From: Butyrivibrio sp.
GTDB taxonomy: Bacteria; Bacillota; Clostridia; Lachnospirales; Lachnospiraceae
Assembly: GCA_017620235.1 (NCBI GenBank)
Contig: JAFZQT010000026.1
Coordinates: 1-52,327 of the forward strand
Reading direction: 5' to 3'
DNA length: 52,327 nt
The translations under genes were made by a program, and so were the position numbers. Below, in pieces: positions 33,514 to 44,130 of the stretch; position 1 is the stretch's first letter; every line of letters begins with the position of its first letter. The notes under the pieces are model-generated. The model was not told where the DNA came from, did no database searches, and saw nothing but the letters and a program-made list of their open reading frames with translations.

Positions 33514-34383
33514 TTATCCCTTTACTGCGCCTGCCATCATGCCTTTTACAAGTTTATCCTGGAAAATGATAAACAATATGATCATAGGCATAACCGACAA
33601 CGTCAAAACAGCCATGATCATCGGAATATCCATCGAGTGTTCTCCCTTGAACTGTCCAAGTGCAAGAGGAAGGGTTTTGTTCTGAGGACTGATAAGCAAT
33701 GTGTTCGCAAAAGCAAATTCATTCCACATAGAAACACCGTTGTAGATCGCAAGTGTCGAAAGTCCCGATTTTGAAAGAGGCAGTATCATAAAGAAAAAGT
33801 TTTCGTATCTGTTGCATCCATCAATCTCTGCAGACTCCTCCACTTCCTTCGGTATGGTCTTCATAAATGCTGTAAGAATAAATACCGACATTGGAAGTGC
33901 AAATGCAACGTAAGGTCCTATCAGTGCTTTAAGCGAATCATAAAATCCCACCGCCGTAGTCAGCTTGAAGATAGGAATAAGCGTTACATGCATAGGAACT
34001 GACATCATCGCAACTATCATCGCATAGATAAGTGCATTTAATTTAAAGCTCATTCTTGCAAGCGGATAAGCTGCAAAAGCCGATATTATCAGCATCAGCA
34101 CCAGCGAAATACCAACCACGATAACACTTCGAAGGAAATATCCAAAAAATCCACCGGCAACTACCGTTGTATAATTCTTAAAATACCATGGATCCGGCAG
34201 ATGGAACACCCCCTGCTGAAGCATATCAAACTGTTTTCTAAATGAATTCATTATCATGAAGAAAAACGGTGTAAGCGTGATCACAAGCATACAGCACGCC
34301 AATATAATCGCAATCGTCCAGGCAATCCGGGACTGTATTTTGGACTTACGATAGTCCGCATCGTTCATATTCTCTTTTACCAT
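33514..34383 (-). CDS. Carbohydrate ABC transporter permease (MalG/MsmG-like)
   Basis: 289 residues from the ATG at 34383 (AAGGAGG 8 bases upstream; the frame continues upstream without support). Six membrane helices; the EAA loop is ESAEIDGCNRYENFFFMILPLSKSGL, with the usual G at the end of the motif, and it should contact an ATPase subunit. It pairs with the MalF-like permease next upstream (1 base apart) and belongs to the xylo-oligosaccharide importer. No ATP-binding subunit gene lies in the window. Confidence 0.92.
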   Translation of the reverse strand: MVKENMNDADYRKSKIQSRIAWTIAIILACCMLVITLTPFFFMIMNSFRKQFDMLQQGVFHLPDPWYFKNYTTVVAGGFFGYFLRSVIVVGISLVLMLIISAFAAYPLARMSFKLNALIYAMIVAMMSVPMHVTLIPIFKLTTAVGFYDSLKALIGPYVAFALPMSVFILTAFMKTIPKEVEESAEIDGCNRYENFFFMILPLSKSGLSTLAIYNGVSMWNEFAFANTLLISPQNKTLPLALGQFKGEHSMDIPMIMAVLTLSVMPMIILFIIFQDKLVKGMMAGAVKG

Positions 34384-34384
34384 A

Positions 34385-35296
34385 TCAATAGTCCTCCTTA
34401 ACCTTGAATGCTTTGTTAAAGATAAGAGCAATAGCAGTTATAAGAAGGAACATTCCCGCTGCAACCGTCGAGCCGTAGCCCATGTTGAACTGCTGGAACG
34501 AGAGCTTATACATATATGTAGCCATAAGTTCCGTTGAACCTGCCGGTCCGCCCTGTGTCATATTCCAGATCATGTCAAAGTACTTAAGCGAACCTATAAG
34601 CGACATAGTACATGCTGTCTTAAAGATAGGTCCAAGAAGAGGAATCGCAATATGCTTTATATACTGCCATCTTGTCGCGCCGTCTATGACAGCCGCCTCA
34701 TAAATCGATGTATCGATATTTCCGTATCCGGCAATAAAGTAAACCATATAGAAGGGAGTAAATTGCCAAGCCATAACGCCGATTACTGTGTAAAGAGCAT
34801 TTGGCGCAGTTCCCAAAAGATCTATGGTCGCTTTTTTACCCTGAATAAGGGAAGCAAACGAAGAAATAAGTCCTCCGTTTGTTGCAAGGGCATAATTGAA
34901 AAGAAATGCGATCGCAACTGAGCTCATCAGATACGGCAGAAACCAGATAATCTTAAAGATATTGAATTTCTTTCCACCGGCATCCAAAAATGTAGCAAGA
35001 AGCATGCCGATAGGTATCTGCAAAACGATTGAAAAGACCATGACGATCAAATTATGCCTAAAAGATTTCCAAAACATCTCATCGTGAATAAGCGCGTTCC
35101 AGTTCTCCATTCCCGCAAAAATTCTGTCCGATGAAATACCGTTCCATTTGTAGCCACTGATCACAAAGGTATCAATGACCGGATATATTATAAAAATAGT
35201 TATGAGCAAAAGCGCCGGCAGCAAAAACACCGTTGCTGCCACGGCAATGCTCTTGGCTCTCGCCTGGGCAAGGCCCACTTTATTATCATTTTTCAC
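34385..35296 (-). CDS. Carbohydrate ABC transporter permease (MalF/MsmF-like)
   Basis: 303 residues starting at a GTG at 35296 with AAGGAG 6 bases upstream. The first membrane helix is followed by a short extracellular stretch (SGYKWNGISSDRIFAGMENW) typical of MsmF-type permeases. The EAA loop is YEAAVIDGATRWQYIKHIAI. The partner is the permease 1 base downstream. It carries sugar oligomers across the membrane with ATP hydrolysed by a shared MsmK-type subunit encoded elsewhere. Confidence 0.92.
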   Translation of the reverse strand: MKNDNKVGLAQARAKSIAVAATVFLLPALLLITIFIIYPVIDTFVISGYKWNGISSDRIFAGMENWNALIHDEMFWKSFRHNLIVMVFSIVLQIPIGMLLATFLDAGGKKFNIFKIIWFLPYLMSSVAIAFLFNYALATNGGLISSFASLIQGKKATIDLLGTAPNALYTVIGVMAWQFTPFYMVYFIAGYGNIDTSIYEAAVIDGATRWQYIKHIAIPLLGPIFKTACTMSLIGSLKYFDMIWNMTQGGPAGSTELMATYMYKLSFQQFNMGYGSTVAAGMFLLITAIALIFNKAFKVKEDY

Positions 35297-35326
35297 GTAA
35301 ACTCCTTCCTGTCGCGTTTATAAAGA

Positions 35327-36754
35327 CTACTGACCTGCAATAGCTTTTTTCATCGCATCATCCTGCTCCTGTCCGATCTGTTCAGGTGTCTTCTCAAGTC
35401 CAAAGAGTTCCGTCATGCAGTTCTTATGTACTTCTGTTACAGATGCAGGCAGATACTGATCATACCAGAGCTGTACGTTAGAAGCGTTGAAGAATACATC
35501 AACTACAACCTTATTGTTTGGATCGTCAACTTTTGAATCAAATCCCTTGATAGAAGGAATATTTCCGCCCTCCATCTGCATCTGATTGTAGGTATCGTCG
35601 TTGTAATACTGAGTTGCAAGTACATAGCAAGCATCGAGCATTTCCTGATTTACAGACTTGTCAGCGTTAAAGCAGTTGAATGAGAATCCGTTACCGATAG
35701 CTGTTCCGATCTCGACATCCTGAGGAACGCCCTTAGCCTTTGCTTCTGAATCTTCAGGGAAACGGAAAACGCCGATGTTCTCTTTATACCAATCTTCGTT
35801 ATCAGTCTTGATACCTGCTACCTGCCATGATCCGTGAAGCATCATTGCTGCAGATCCGTCATAAAGAAGTGCTCTGTCCTGGTTGTCATCAGCTGTAAGT
35901 GAATTAACACCATCGGGGAAATAGCCTTTCTTTACCCAATCCTGAATCTTGGTGCCTGCATATACAAACGCATCACTTGTGAAAGATCCGCCGTTTTCCT
36001 GTGTATAAGCTGCATCAAATTCAGCATTTCCGGAGTGACGTGCAACAAGATACATGTAATACATAGATCCTGTCCACTTTGACGCATTTGCAAGCGAGAA
36101 AGGAACGATTCCTTTTTCTTTAAGCTTAGCGCAGACAGTCTCGAGTTCATCTATAGTTTTGGGAACTTCAAGACCATTTTCCTTGAAAATAGTTTTATTG
36201 TAGAAAATATCACAGCCTGAAAGACCGCCGAATGGAATTGCAAGCATCTTGCCGTCATATGTTGACTGGGCAACGGCTGCATCTACAAAATCGGGATGAT
36301 CATATTTTGCATACATATCTGTAATATCATTTGCGAAACCGGACTTATAATATTCAGCCATAGGACCGCCGCCCCAGTGAATATACATGTTGGGTGCCTG
36401 TCCCGAACTCATTGCAACCACAAGCTGCTGTTTATAGTTATCGTTCTGCTGGTGAACCTGATTTACAGTGATGTTTGGATAGTCAGCCATAAATCTCTGT
36501 ACGGCTCCTTCCTGTGCGCTTTTTGCAGGTTCCTCTGTCGCTATATCCCAAAGAGTAATTGTAAGCGGTTCAGTTGTCAGCGTCGGAAGGTTCTTTCCAT
36601 CCGTCTGCTTTCCTGCCGAAGCATTCGCAGCGGGTGCGCTTCCGTCAGTGCTTCCCAGCGCGGGAGTACCCGCAGATGAGCTTCCGCCGCATCCGGCAAG
36701 CGTTGTAACAGCAAGAACTGTTGCAAAAAAACTGGCTAATACCTTTTTGTTCAT
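35327..36754 (-). CDS. Extracellular sugar-binding lipoprotein (family 1)
   Basis: 475 residues: signal peptide and lipobox (TTLAGCG, Cys ~22), a low-complexity linker (~25-50), then a periplasmic-binding-protein fold of type 1 (LTITLWDIATEEPAKSAQEG, GAVQRFMADYPNITV, AVAQSTYDGKMLAIPFGGL). It is the capture protein of the oligosaccharide importer and precedes both permease genes. Context suggests xylo-oligosaccharides, but the ligand itself is not visible from sequence. Confidence 0.92.
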   Translation of the reverse strand: MNKKVLASFFATVLAVTTLAGCGGSSSAGTPALGSTDGSAPAANASAGKQTDGKNLPTLTTEPLTITLWDIATEEPAKSAQEGAVQRFMADYPNITVNQVHQQNDNYKQQLVVAMSSGQAPNMYIHWGGGPMAEYYKSGFANDITDMYAKYDHPDFVDAAVAQSTYDGKMLAIPFGGLSGCDIFYNKTIFKENGLEVPKTIDELETVCAKLKEKGIVPFSLANASKWTGSMYYMYLVARHSGNAEFDAAYTQENGGSFTSDAFVYAGTKIQDWVKKGYFPDGVNSLTADDNQDRALLYDGSAAMMLHGSWQVAGIKTDNEDWYKENIGVFRFPEDSEAKAKGVPQDVEIGTAIGNGFSFNCFNADKSVNQEMLDACYVLATQYYNDDTYNQMQMEGGNIPSIKGFDSKVDDPNNKVVVDVFFNASNVQLWYDQYLPASVTEVHKNCMTELFGLEKTPEQIGQEQDDAMKKAIAGQ

Positions 36755-36792
36755 ACAAAATTCCTCCTTTTCTAAACGTTATCTCTCCGTTT

Positions 36793-36812
36793 TGAAACAA
36801 TATGCTGTTTCA
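36793..36812. promoter_or_regulatory. Palindrome in the leader of the binding-protein gene
   Basis: TGAAAC-N8-GTTTCA, between the AT-rich promoter area and the ribosome site of the binding-protein gene on the minus strand. The half TGCTGTTT recurs at 37016 and, with one change, at 36863, so this may be part of a set of regulator half-sites. Confidence 0.45.
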
Positions 36813-36918
36813 GTCTTTTATATAATTCTATAATAGTTTACTTTTTTCTACGTTTTAAAAATTGCTGTCTACTATACCAAAATTGCCTTTTTGTTTGTGC
36901 AACTTTTCACAATATTTA

Positions 36919-36946
36919 ATTTTGTCAGTCTATATTGTGACAAAAT
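36919..36946. promoter_or_regulatory. Perfect 9-bp inverted repeat between the divergent genes
   Basis: ATTTTGTCA (36919-36927) and TGACAAAAT (36938-36946) are separated by 10 bases. Centred in the 296-bp gap between the importer genes and the AraC-family gene, it is a plausible operator for control of both directions. AAATTGCTGT at 36859 and 37012 is a second repeated motif in the same gap and could be AraC-type half-sites. Confidence 0.6.
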
Positions 36947-37050
36947 GCCAATTTTTATGAATATTTTTTGTTAAAAATATGTTATAATGACATAAACAGA
37001 ATCAAGACATAAATTGCTGTTTTTAGATATGTGTAGTTACTTGTTTTACA

Positions 37051-38043
37051 ATGTTAGGAGATTTTTTTAGCAGTATGAAAAGGCAGTACCCAAGCACCAA
37101 AGAAACAGTTCAGCACAAGATCAACACGAGTTTTCGGATGTTTATCAACCGGTTTCATGCCGATTTTCCGGCACACTGGCACACGGATATCGAGATCATC
37201 TGTCCAAAAGAGGCACCGTACAAGATTATCTGCGCCAATCAGACCTATCATGTCGAAATTGACGATATAATATTAATCTGCCCCGCCGTTATTCACGAGA
37301 TCTTCTCTCCCTATCCGGGAACCCGAGTGTATATTCAAGCTGACTTTTCCGGAGTCATCACTTTAAAAGAAATCGATAAGGCATTTCGCCTTATGTCCCC
37401 CGCCCTTCATATAAAGAAAAAAACATGTCCTCCGGACATATATAATTATCTGCGCAATTCTATTGATAAACTTATGGAACTGTATTTTGGCACCGTTCCA
37501 TCGTTTAGCATGCAAGAAAAAGAAGTGGATGAAAGCGTCATCTCCGTCACAGAGCTGGAACCATACTCTGAACTTGAGATATACGCAATTCTCATGCAAT
37601 TCATTGCATGCTGCGCAAAGAATATAGACCTGTTCCGCGAATCGGATTCCGCTCCTGCTTCGCCTAATTTTAAAAACAGCATTTCTTTAAGCAATGTTTG
37701 TTCCTACATTTCGGAGCACTTTACAGAATCTATCACGCTTGAGAGCATCGCAGCACACGCGGGCTTTAGCAAATATCATTTCGAAAGAATCTTCTCCGAT
37801 TATGCAGGTATGACTTTCTATAAATACCTGCTGCAAATGAGGATAAACTATGCAAAGAGGCTTCTCTCAAACCCTGAGCTCACCGTGACAGACGTCTCCT
37901 ATCAGGCAGGCTTTGCGAGCTGTACAGCGTTTACACGCGCTTTCAAAAAAAGTACCGGATATCCGCCGTCACAGTTCAGAGTGCTGAATGAAGAAAAACA
38001 TCCGCTAAGTGCAAATCCGCATTTTGCTGATATGAAGTTATAA
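37051..38043 (+). CDS. AraC-family regulator of the xylo-oligosaccharide locus
   Basis: 330 residues. The N-terminal part holds a cupin-like sugar-sensing fold (HWHTDIEIICPKEAPYKI, TYHVEIDDIILICPAVIHEI). The C-terminal HTH_18 has ISLSNVCSYISEHFTESITLE, GFSKYHFERIFSDYAGMTFYKYL, and RINYAKRLLSNPELTVTDVS then GFASCTAFTRAFKKSTGYPP. It is transcribed divergently from the binding protein, permease and xylosidase genes, the usual position of their activator. The start is chosen as the first ATG (no clear ribosome site); an alternative is the ATG at 37075. Confidence 0.88.
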   Translation: MLGDFFSSMKRQYPSTKETVQHKINTSFRMFINRFHADFPAHWHTDIEIICPKEAPYKIICANQTYHVEIDDIILICPAVIHEIFSPYPGTRVYIQADFSGVITLKEIDKAFRLMSPALHIKKKTCPPDIYNYLRNSIDKLMELYFGTVPSFSMQEKEVDESVISVTELEPYSELEIYAILMQFIACCAKNIDLFRESDSAPASPNFKNSISLSNVCSYISEHFTESITLESIAAHAGFSKYHFERIFSDYAGMTFYKYLLQMRINYAKRLLSNPELTVTDVSYQAGFASCTAFTRAFKKSTGYPPSQFRVLNEEKHPLSANPHFADMKL

Positions 38044-38065
38044 ATACAGATTTTGAGCATGAAAA

Positions 38066-38099
38066 AAGAGGTTGTGAAAATCCACTTTCACAACCTCTT
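38066..38099. terminator. Bidirectional terminator
   Basis: AAGAGGTTGTGAAA / TTTCACAACCTCTT, a perfect 14-bp stem with a 6-base loop and A/T flanks. It lies between the convergent AraC gene (plus) and the first chemoreceptor (minus). Confidence 0.9.
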
Positions 38100-38117
38100 A
38101 AATATTTTATTTCACTA

Positions 38118-39590
38118 TTATTTTGTGTAGCTCTGAAGTTCCTCGATCTTTGTAATAATGCCATCCATCGACTTCTTAAACTGATCAACGAGTTCAACGT
38201 TTCTGGAACTTGCCTTTGAAGCCTCGGTACTGCTTGCACTTATCTCTTCACTTGTAGCAGACAAAGTACTTGCACTGTCTACAATCTCATTGTTCGCGCT
38301 GCTAAGTGATGCAATGAAGTTAGCAATATCATTGATTGCCTGACCAAGTTCACTCAGCTTTTCCTGAATAAACTCAAATTTCTTGGATGCATTCTGTGTA
38401 TATTCAGTCTCGCGGTTAGCCGACTGTGAACTTATGGTAGCACAATCCGCTACCGTATCTGCATTTGATGTAAGGATCTCGATTATACGTGTGATATTCT
38501 CTGTCTCGTTTCTTGTCTGCTCGGCAAGATTTCTGATCTCATCAGCAACTACCGCAAATCCCTTACCGACTTCTCCCGCTCTTGCAGCTTCTATGCTGGC
38601 ATTAAGAGCAAGAAGGTTAGTCTGTGATGAAATTGAAAGGATAATACTTGTGATTCCGCTAACATCCTCTGTATTGGAACGAAGTTCATCAGCCGCAGTC
38701 TGAAGATTGTCTCCTGCCTTTCTGGCTTTTTCAACTTCTTCAAACAATGATTCCATGACTTCCATGCCTTCTTTAAGTGCAGCGGCAGCCTCATTGTTGA
38801 TACCCTCTACTACATCAGCGCTCTTCTTTGTATCATCTATAATATCCTGAATATCATGTGTCTGGGTTGTCTGATGCGTGATAGCTTCAGCAGTATTCTG
38901 CGTTCCGACCATGATATTTTCCATAGTCTCATCAAGAAGGTTGACCGACTCACCGATAGTATCAAGCGCATCACTGATCGATGAAATATCTTTTGCCACG
39001 CTGTCAGCAACTTCAGTAACTTTGCCTGTAATAGTTTTATTTTTATCCGATACCGATGTAACTTCATCAAGCGATTCCTCAAAGAATCTTGCAAGAAGTC
39101 CGTATCCCTTAATAATAGTTATAACCGTAAGAATCGTGATTATTGTCTCGATCATTATAACTTCGATGTCATCCTGTATATTCGCCGATGAAGTGATCGT
39201 CAATACAACTCTGATGAAATTTGAAATCGCAAAGCCAATAATTCCAACCCTTACACTGAGTTTATCAAGTGTCAAAAGAAATACGATCAAAAATGGAATC
39301 ATATAAGGATATGTCGTAACCGTGTTTCCGCTGTTAAGCATAGCGCAATAAACAACAGAATATGTGATCGCAAGCAGCCTTATGTAAGTAACTCCGCCTT
39401 TACTTATGAAAAGATATATCGAATCTCCCAAAAAGACCAATATAACAATGATCAGTGGGATTATTCCTCTGATCGGTGCAAGATCTGACATGGTGATCTG
39501 CGACATAAGACCGACGATTGAAAAGAATGTCGTAATAACGTGAACAAGAAATACTAGTTTACATGTGCGTTTTAAATGATTTTCCTGCAT
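38118..39590 (-). CDS. Methyl-accepting chemotaxis protein, multi-helix membrane N-terminus
   Basis: 490 residues. The first ~170 residues have five to six membrane helices and no large extracellular domain, so the sensor is in the membrane or works through a partner. HAMP-less, it goes into a long coiled coil ending in the signalling tip [37 protein letters not shown] (~330-370). It lacks a C-terminal pentapeptide. It could report on energy state or a membrane ligand to the CheA array. Confidence 0.92.
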   Translation of the reverse strand: MQENHLKRTCKLVFLVHVITTFFSIVGLMSQITMSDLAPIRGIIPLIIVILVFLGDSIYLFISKGGVTYIRLLAITYSVVYCAMLNSGNTVTTYPYMIPFLIVFLLTLDKLSVRVGIIGFAISNFIRVVLTITSSANIQDDIEVIMIETIITILTVITIIKGYGLLARFFEESLDEVTSVSDKNKTITGKVTEVADSVAKDISSISDALDTIGESVNLLDETMENIMVGTQNTAEAITHQTTQTHDIQDIIDDTKKSADVVEGINNEAAAALKEGMEVMESLFEEVEKARKAGDNLQTAADELRSNTEDVSGITSIILSISSQTNLLALNASIEAARAGEVGKGFAVVADEIRNLAEQTRNETENITRIIEILTSNADTVADCATISSQSANRETEYTQNASKKFEFIQEKLSELGQAINDIANFIASLSSANNEIVDSASTLSATSEEISASSTEASKASSRNVELVDQFKKSMDGIITKIEELQSYTK

Positions 39591-39694
39591 AGTGCCCTTC
39601 CTCCGTCCTTCCTATATATTATATATTACACCATTCATTCACGCATTTACGTAAATATTGACAATCTTTACGAATTTTTCAGTATTTCTTAATA

Positions 39695-41686
39695 TCACAC
39701 ATTAAATTTATCTGTTGTATCCTGCAAATTAATGATACTATCCATAACATCCTTGGTCTCTCCGGATACGTTCGCACTATACTCTGTGATGCTCTGCATA
39801 TTGCTTGAAATATCACGCACCGCGTCGCCAAGCTCTTTCTGCACGGAGTTTATTCTTTCCAATACATTGTTGATATCGGCAACTGATGTACTTACTTCTT
39901 TTGCTCCGTTTCCAAGTCCCTTGCTTATGTCGCTGTAATAGTTCGCATCATCCATATAATTCTTCGCCAAAGTTTCAAGATTATCATAGTCTTTCAAAAC
40001 TCTGTCGGTTAAGAATGTAATGATCTGATTACTTACTCTCGAAAGCTCGTTGACATTGGCTGTAACTTCGTTTGTAAGAGCATTTACCTTGTCAATCTCA
40101 TTTCCTGTTGTTGTACTGAGACTGTTGATCTCACTTGCAACAACCGCAAAGCCTTTTCCTGCTTCTCCCGCTCTTGCAGCCTCAATTGAAGCATTGAGCG
40201 CAAGAAGGTTTGTCTGGCTCGCAATATCCTGAATAGCACTTGCCACATTCACGATCTGCTCAATTACCTGGATTCCCTTGAGAGCTTCCTCAAGTTCCTC
40301 TTTTGCCTTATTTGTCATCTCTACCGCATGGGTCTTATTTGCAAGAATCTCAGGAACCATCTCCTTAACTCTTCCGATGACCTCATCCGTTCTGTCACTC
40401 ATATTCTTAGTGTCAGACGCAAATGTTTCAGTCGCTGACAAAACGTTATCGCATATCTTATCAATATTCCGGATACTTGCAGTCTGGCTCTCAATTCCGC
40501 CCTCTGTACGCTGCATAGCCTCATTTATCTCAGAAATACTGTCTTTGATATCGGTTATCTTGTCGGAAGCACTCGTCATTTTCTCTTTTATCAGCTGCGA
40601 CTCGTCTTTGGTCTTATGAATCGTATCAATGACGCGGTCTTCGAGCTCTGAAAGAAGATATCTGATCTCTTCCGTTTCTGAAGAGGTCTTTTTGATACTC
40701 TCATTGCCGATAACTTTCTCTTTTACAAAAGCTTTCATCTCTTCCATGGGCGCAAGCTGCACACCGATAAGCTTTGTCATAATGATTATTACCGCAGCTA
40801 TTGCTATAAGCGTAATAACTATACTAGTCACGAGAAGTTGATATGTCGTGCTACTCACATTTTTCTTTGGCATAACAAGTCCAAGAGCCCATCCGCAGCC
40901 TTCTACCTTGGATGTCGCGATGTAATTTTTCTCGGAATCATAGTCCTTAGTAAGAACCACTTCGCTTCCGGGATTTGTGATTATGGAAGTGATACCCGGC
41001 ATAACACTGCTCACCGCTGTTGCCGTCTCATCACCGGGAAGGTATTCCTGATTTTCATGCATTATGTAATTTCCGCTCGCATCAACAAGAAAACCGTATT
41101 CGCCTTTGCTGTACGGAATACTATTGACAACATTTGTTATGTAATCAAGGGTAAAGTCTGCTCCAAGAACACCTGCAAGCTGACCGTTCCTGTAAACAGG
41201 AGATGCTATTGTGATACACATACCACCAATAAGCACATCCATGTAAGGATCTGTCACTATTGTTGTTTTTGCTGCCTCTGCAGCCTTATACCAGCCTCTT
41301 TGTGTGGGATCGTATCCTTCCGGTGGCTTAGCATTCGGATCCATCTGCAAATGAGTCTTATCTGCCATACCATAATACAGGTTCAGAAGCTCAGGATGCC
41401 CCTCAGCCTGTGTGGTGACCATCTTCTGGATATGTTCGATATCGTAAGATTTGTCGGGAAGTGCAGCAAATGCCGCAGCACCTGCACTGTTAAGACCTTT
41501 TTCCATCTCAATCCAGCTATTTATCGAATTGGCATACTTATCAGCATTTACCTGAAGCTGATTTTTAAGCTGCCCGGTAAGTTTACTGCCTGATGTTCCG
41601 ACAATAACTGCCGTGGAAATAACCATCGCCGCAACGACAATGATAATAACAACTAACGTAAGCTTTTCTTTGATAGTACCTTTCAT
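39695..41686 (-). CDS. Methyl-accepting chemotaxis protein with dCache sensor
   Basis: 663 residues from the ATG at 41686 (AGGAGG 11 bases upstream). Membrane helix 1, then an extracellular dCache_1 domain (~50-290) with [11 protein letters not shown] and [34 protein letters not shown], which resembles the R-x-W-Y ... D motif of amino-acid-type Cache domains, then helix 2 and a cytosolic coiled coil with [29 protein letters not shown]. The exact ligand is unknown. It lies behind the first chemoreceptor. Confidence 0.92.
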   Translation of the reverse strand: MKGTIKEKLTLVVIIIVVAAMVISTAVIVGTSGSKLTGQLKNQLQVNADKYANSINSWIEMEKGLNSAGAAAFAALPDKSYDIEHIQKMVTTQAEGHPELLNLYYGMADKTHLQMDPNAKPPEGYDPTQRGWYKAAEAAKTTIVTDPYMDVLIGGMCITIASPVYRNGQLAGVLGADFTLDYITNVVNSIPYSKGEYGFLVDASGNYIMHENQEYLPGDETATAVSSVMPGITSIITNPGSEVVLTKDYDSEKNYIATSKVEGCGWALGLVMPKKNVSSTTYQLLVTSIVITLIAIAAVIIIMTKLIGVQLAPMEEMKAFVKEKVIGNESIKKTSSETEEIRYLLSELEDRVIDTIHKTKDESQLIKEKMTSASDKITDIKDSISEINEAMQRTEGGIESQTASIRNIDKICDNVLSATETFASDTKNMSDRTDEVIGRVKEMVPEILANKTHAVEMTNKAKEELEEALKGIQVIEQIVNVASAIQDIASQTNLLALNASIEAARAGEAGKGFAVVASEINSLSTTTGNEIDKVNALTNEVTANVNELSRVSNQIITFLTDRVLKDYDNLETLAKNYMDDANYYSDISKGLGNGAKEVSTSVADINNVLERINSVQKELGDAVRDISSNMQSITEYSANVSGETKDVMDSIINLQDTTDKFNV

Positions 41687-41840
41687 ATAAAACAGTTCCT
41701 CCTGCCTTTTACAAATAACCGGATTGAGCATCCCCACTCCGATAATCTTTAGTACTTATTATCAGTATTACGTCAATATCCTATTGTTTTATTTTAACAT
41801 ATTTCCACGGAATAAAGTATATTTTTCATATCACCCGATT

Positions 41841-42800
41841 TTAATAACCAAGCTGCTTGTCAACCGCGTGTTCAAGCGGTTTTCCCTCAGAATACCTGAT
41901 AAGATCTTCGCAGAACATAGCTACATTGGTATCAAGCGTGTGATCAATCGTAAGATTCCCCGCAACATGCGGTGTTATAAGAAGATTTTTGGTATTCCAT
42001 AGCGGGCTTCCCTCTGGAATCGGCTCATTTCTAAACACATCAAGCGCCGCACCCGCAAGTTTCCCGCTTTCAAGGCATTCCATCAGAGCATCTTCGTCAA
42101 TCGCAGAGCCACGTCCGACATTCACAACATATGCATCATCAGGCAGAAGCTCCATTCTCTCTTTTGACAAAATTCCTTCCGTTTCATGGGTTCCGGGCAA
42201 GCACATAACAAGTAACCCGGTCTCCCGAAGCACTCCATCGAGCTCATCAATCCTATATATCCTGTCAAAAGAACTCTCACTACATTCACCGCTTCTGCAT
42301 AAACCAACAACGCTCTTTGGCTCAAACGCTTTTACTCTCCTTGCAAAAGCGCTTCCTATGTCTCCCGTTCCAAGCACCGTGATCCTGCAATCTTTTAATG
42401 ATTTCTGCAGAAGTCTCTCTCCCCATACACCCGCAATTGATTTCCTGTAGTTCACCTGCATCTGCCTCATCATCATAAGGCTAACCATGATTATATGCTC
42501 TGCAATGCTCACACCGTAAGATCCCGCAGAATTGGTAATGATGCAGTCCTCATTGGCGAATACTCCCGGCTTTAAGAGAAAATCAATTCCCGCCGACGGT
42601 GAGCAAAACCACTTGATATGTTTGCTTCTTCCGATTATCTTTAAGCCTGTTCCGTACATAACTTCCGCATCGCTGAATTCTTCCGGAACATTATCTTCCG
42701 AATCAATAAAACAAACCTTCGCACCTGCTTTGGTTGCGGTTTCCTTTATCTGATCTATGTGCTTTTGCTTTAGTTGGTTGTTGTAGATAATCACCTTCAT
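41841..42800 (-). CDS. D-isomer-specific 2-hydroxyacid dehydrogenase
   Basis: 319 residues. The NAD-binding motif is VLGTGDIGSAFARRV (~140-154). The catalytic triad residues of the family appear as Arg in VNVGRGSAID, Glu in FRNEPIPEGSPL and His in LITPHVAGN. It is like D-3-phosphoglycerate- or hydroxypyruvate-type enzymes; the substrate is unknown. The next gene upstream is a small hypothetical protein 24 bases away. Confidence 0.92.
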   Translation of the reverse strand: MKVIIYNNQLKQKHIDQIKETATKAGAKVCFIDSEDNVPEEFSDAEVMYGTGLKIIGRSKHIKWFCSPSAGIDFLLKPGVFANEDCIITNSAGSYGVSIAEHIIMVSLMMMRQMQVNYRKSIAGVWGERLLQKSLKDCRITVLGTGDIGSAFARRVKAFEPKSVVGLCRSGECSESSFDRIYRIDELDGVLRETGLLVMCLPGTHETEGILSKERMELLPDDAYVVNVGRGSAIDEDALMECLESGKLAGAALDVFRNEPIPEGSPLWNTKNLLITPHVAGNLTIDHTLDTNVAMFCEDLIRYSEGKPLEHAVDKQLGY

Positions 42801-42824
42801 AACTGCTTCTCCAAACTCTTTTTA

Positions 42825-43133
42825 TTAAAATACACCCTCCGCGCATTTTGATAACAACTCAATACTTTCACCAAAATGATTAAGCATGCATTGTCTCCAA
42901 TTATCCTCTGAAATATCTTCAGCTTCATCACATTTAAGCGGATACAAATAATCTCTCTCATATGTCGCAGGTCTTCCGTTTGATTCAGCGACACAAGATT
43001 TTTTATATTCACGCAAATAATTATTGCCCTCTTTGTCCTTTACAATACTAATCTTACAAATTTCCTTTTCAAACGAATAATTCATATCCGCTTTGCTTTC
43101 TTCTTTTATCACTCGTATTGTTTGATAATCCAT
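42825..43133 (-). CDS. Small conserved-looking hypothetical protein
   Basis: 102 residues with AAGGGG 6 bases before the ATG. Sequence MDYQTIRVIKEESKADMNYS, SFEKEICKISIVKDKEG, and RPATYERDYLYPLKCDEAED then NHFGESIELLSKCAEG. Cytosolic, no motif recognised. It sits between the dehydrogenase and the DMT transporter, all on the minus strand. Confidence 0.6.
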   Translation of the reverse strand: MDYQTIRVIKEESKADMNYSFEKEICKISIVKDKEGNNYLREYKKSCVAESNGRPATYERDYLYPLKCDEAEDISEDNWRQCMLNHFGESIELLSKCAEGVF

Positions 43134-43160
43134 GATTTCCCCTTCATTTATTGCAAATAT

Positions 43161-44078
43161 CTATTTTCTGTTAACCACATATATTCCGAGACTGACAAGC
43201 AAAAGAGCCGCCACATAGCGTATATTCAGCTTATCCCATTCAGCGAGGAAAAAAGCTGACAAAAGTGCTCCGAATATCGGGTTTGAAAATCCGTAGATTG
43301 TAACCGACGACACGGGATTATGCTTTAGCAAAATTCCCCATATCGAATATGCAACCGACGAGATCAGCGCCATATATATGATAAGCAAAATGCCGATTGG
43401 CTTTGTCAGATGAATCCTGCCACCTGCTGCAAATCCCACTATGATCATGACCAAACCACCGATAAGGAACTGGTATCCACTTAGCGTTACAGGATTCTCT
43501 TTTACGGAGTACTCCTTGATAAGTACCGATGAAATTGCATATGAAACTGCCGCAATAAGGATAAATCCCTCGCCGTTAAAAGAAAAGCCGGCGTCTACGC
43601 TTCCGCCCGCTAAGCTCACGATGACCACTCCCGCGGTTCCAAGGATGCATCCAATTATCTTTTCTGAAGATAAGCGCTCCTGTTTCCTTACAAAGCACGC
43701 AAGTATGATTGCAAAGAAAGTAGTCATCCCGTTGATTATGGACGACTTCACTCCCGACGCATGCGCAAGTCCGATATAAAAGAAAAAGTACTGAAGAATT
43801 GTCTGAAAGACACTTAACGTGCAGACCATTTTCCATGATGATTTCTTAGGGAAAAGAACTTTTCTCTGAATGAGACTCCCGAAAATTATTGTCAGCACTC
43901 CCGCCAGCAAGAATCTTATTCCCGCAAAAAGAATCTGCGACACGCTGTCCTGTGCCCCAATCTCAAACAGCTCATATCCTGCCTTTATACTTGGAAATGC
44001 ACTTCCCCACAGCAGACAGCAAAATACCGCCAAGAGGCATACTATAAATTTGTTCTTTAGTAAATTCTCTGATTTCAT
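43161..44078 (-). CDS. EamA/DMT-family transporter
   Basis: 305 residues from the ATG at 44078; a TTG start 9 bases upstream is possible, and no strong ribosome site is visible. Ten membrane segments in two EamA repeats: CLLAVFCCLLWGSAFPSIKAG, FFAIILACFVRKQERLS, GFILIAAVSYAISSVLIKEY and NPIFGALLSAFFLAEWDKLN. A six-codon frame (M-S-R-L-A-stop, 44088-44105) with a weak AAGGA upstream sits just before it. It carries an unknown metabolite or drug. Confidence 0.88.
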   Translation of the reverse strand: MKSENLLKNKFIVCLLAVFCCLLWGSAFPSIKAGYELFEIGAQDSVSQILFAGIRFLLAGVLTIIFGSLIQRKVLFPKKSSWKMVCTLSVFQTILQYFFFYIGLAHASGVKSSIINGMTTFFAIILACFVRKQERLSSEKIIGCILGTAGVVIVSLAGGSVDAGFSFNGEGFILIAAVSYAISSVLIKEYSVKENPVTLSGYQFLIGGLVMIIVGFAAGGRIHLTKPIGILLIIYMALISSVAYSIWGILLKHNPVSSVTIYGFSNPIFGALLSAFFLAEWDKLNIRYVAALLLVSLGIYVVNRK

Positions 44079-44130
44079 ACTTATCAATTAAGCCAAGCGG
44101 CTCATCTATCCTTTTCAAATATCCTTTCGA

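Noticed and set aside
40838-41593. 251-residue plus-strand frame
   Set aside because: Antisense of the dCache part of the second chemoreceptor; Cys/His-rich as expected from the reverse reading.
44088-44105. Six-codon leader (MSRLA) before the DMT transporter
   Set aside because: The ribosome site is too close to its ATG and nothing else supports translation; noted only in the transporter entry.
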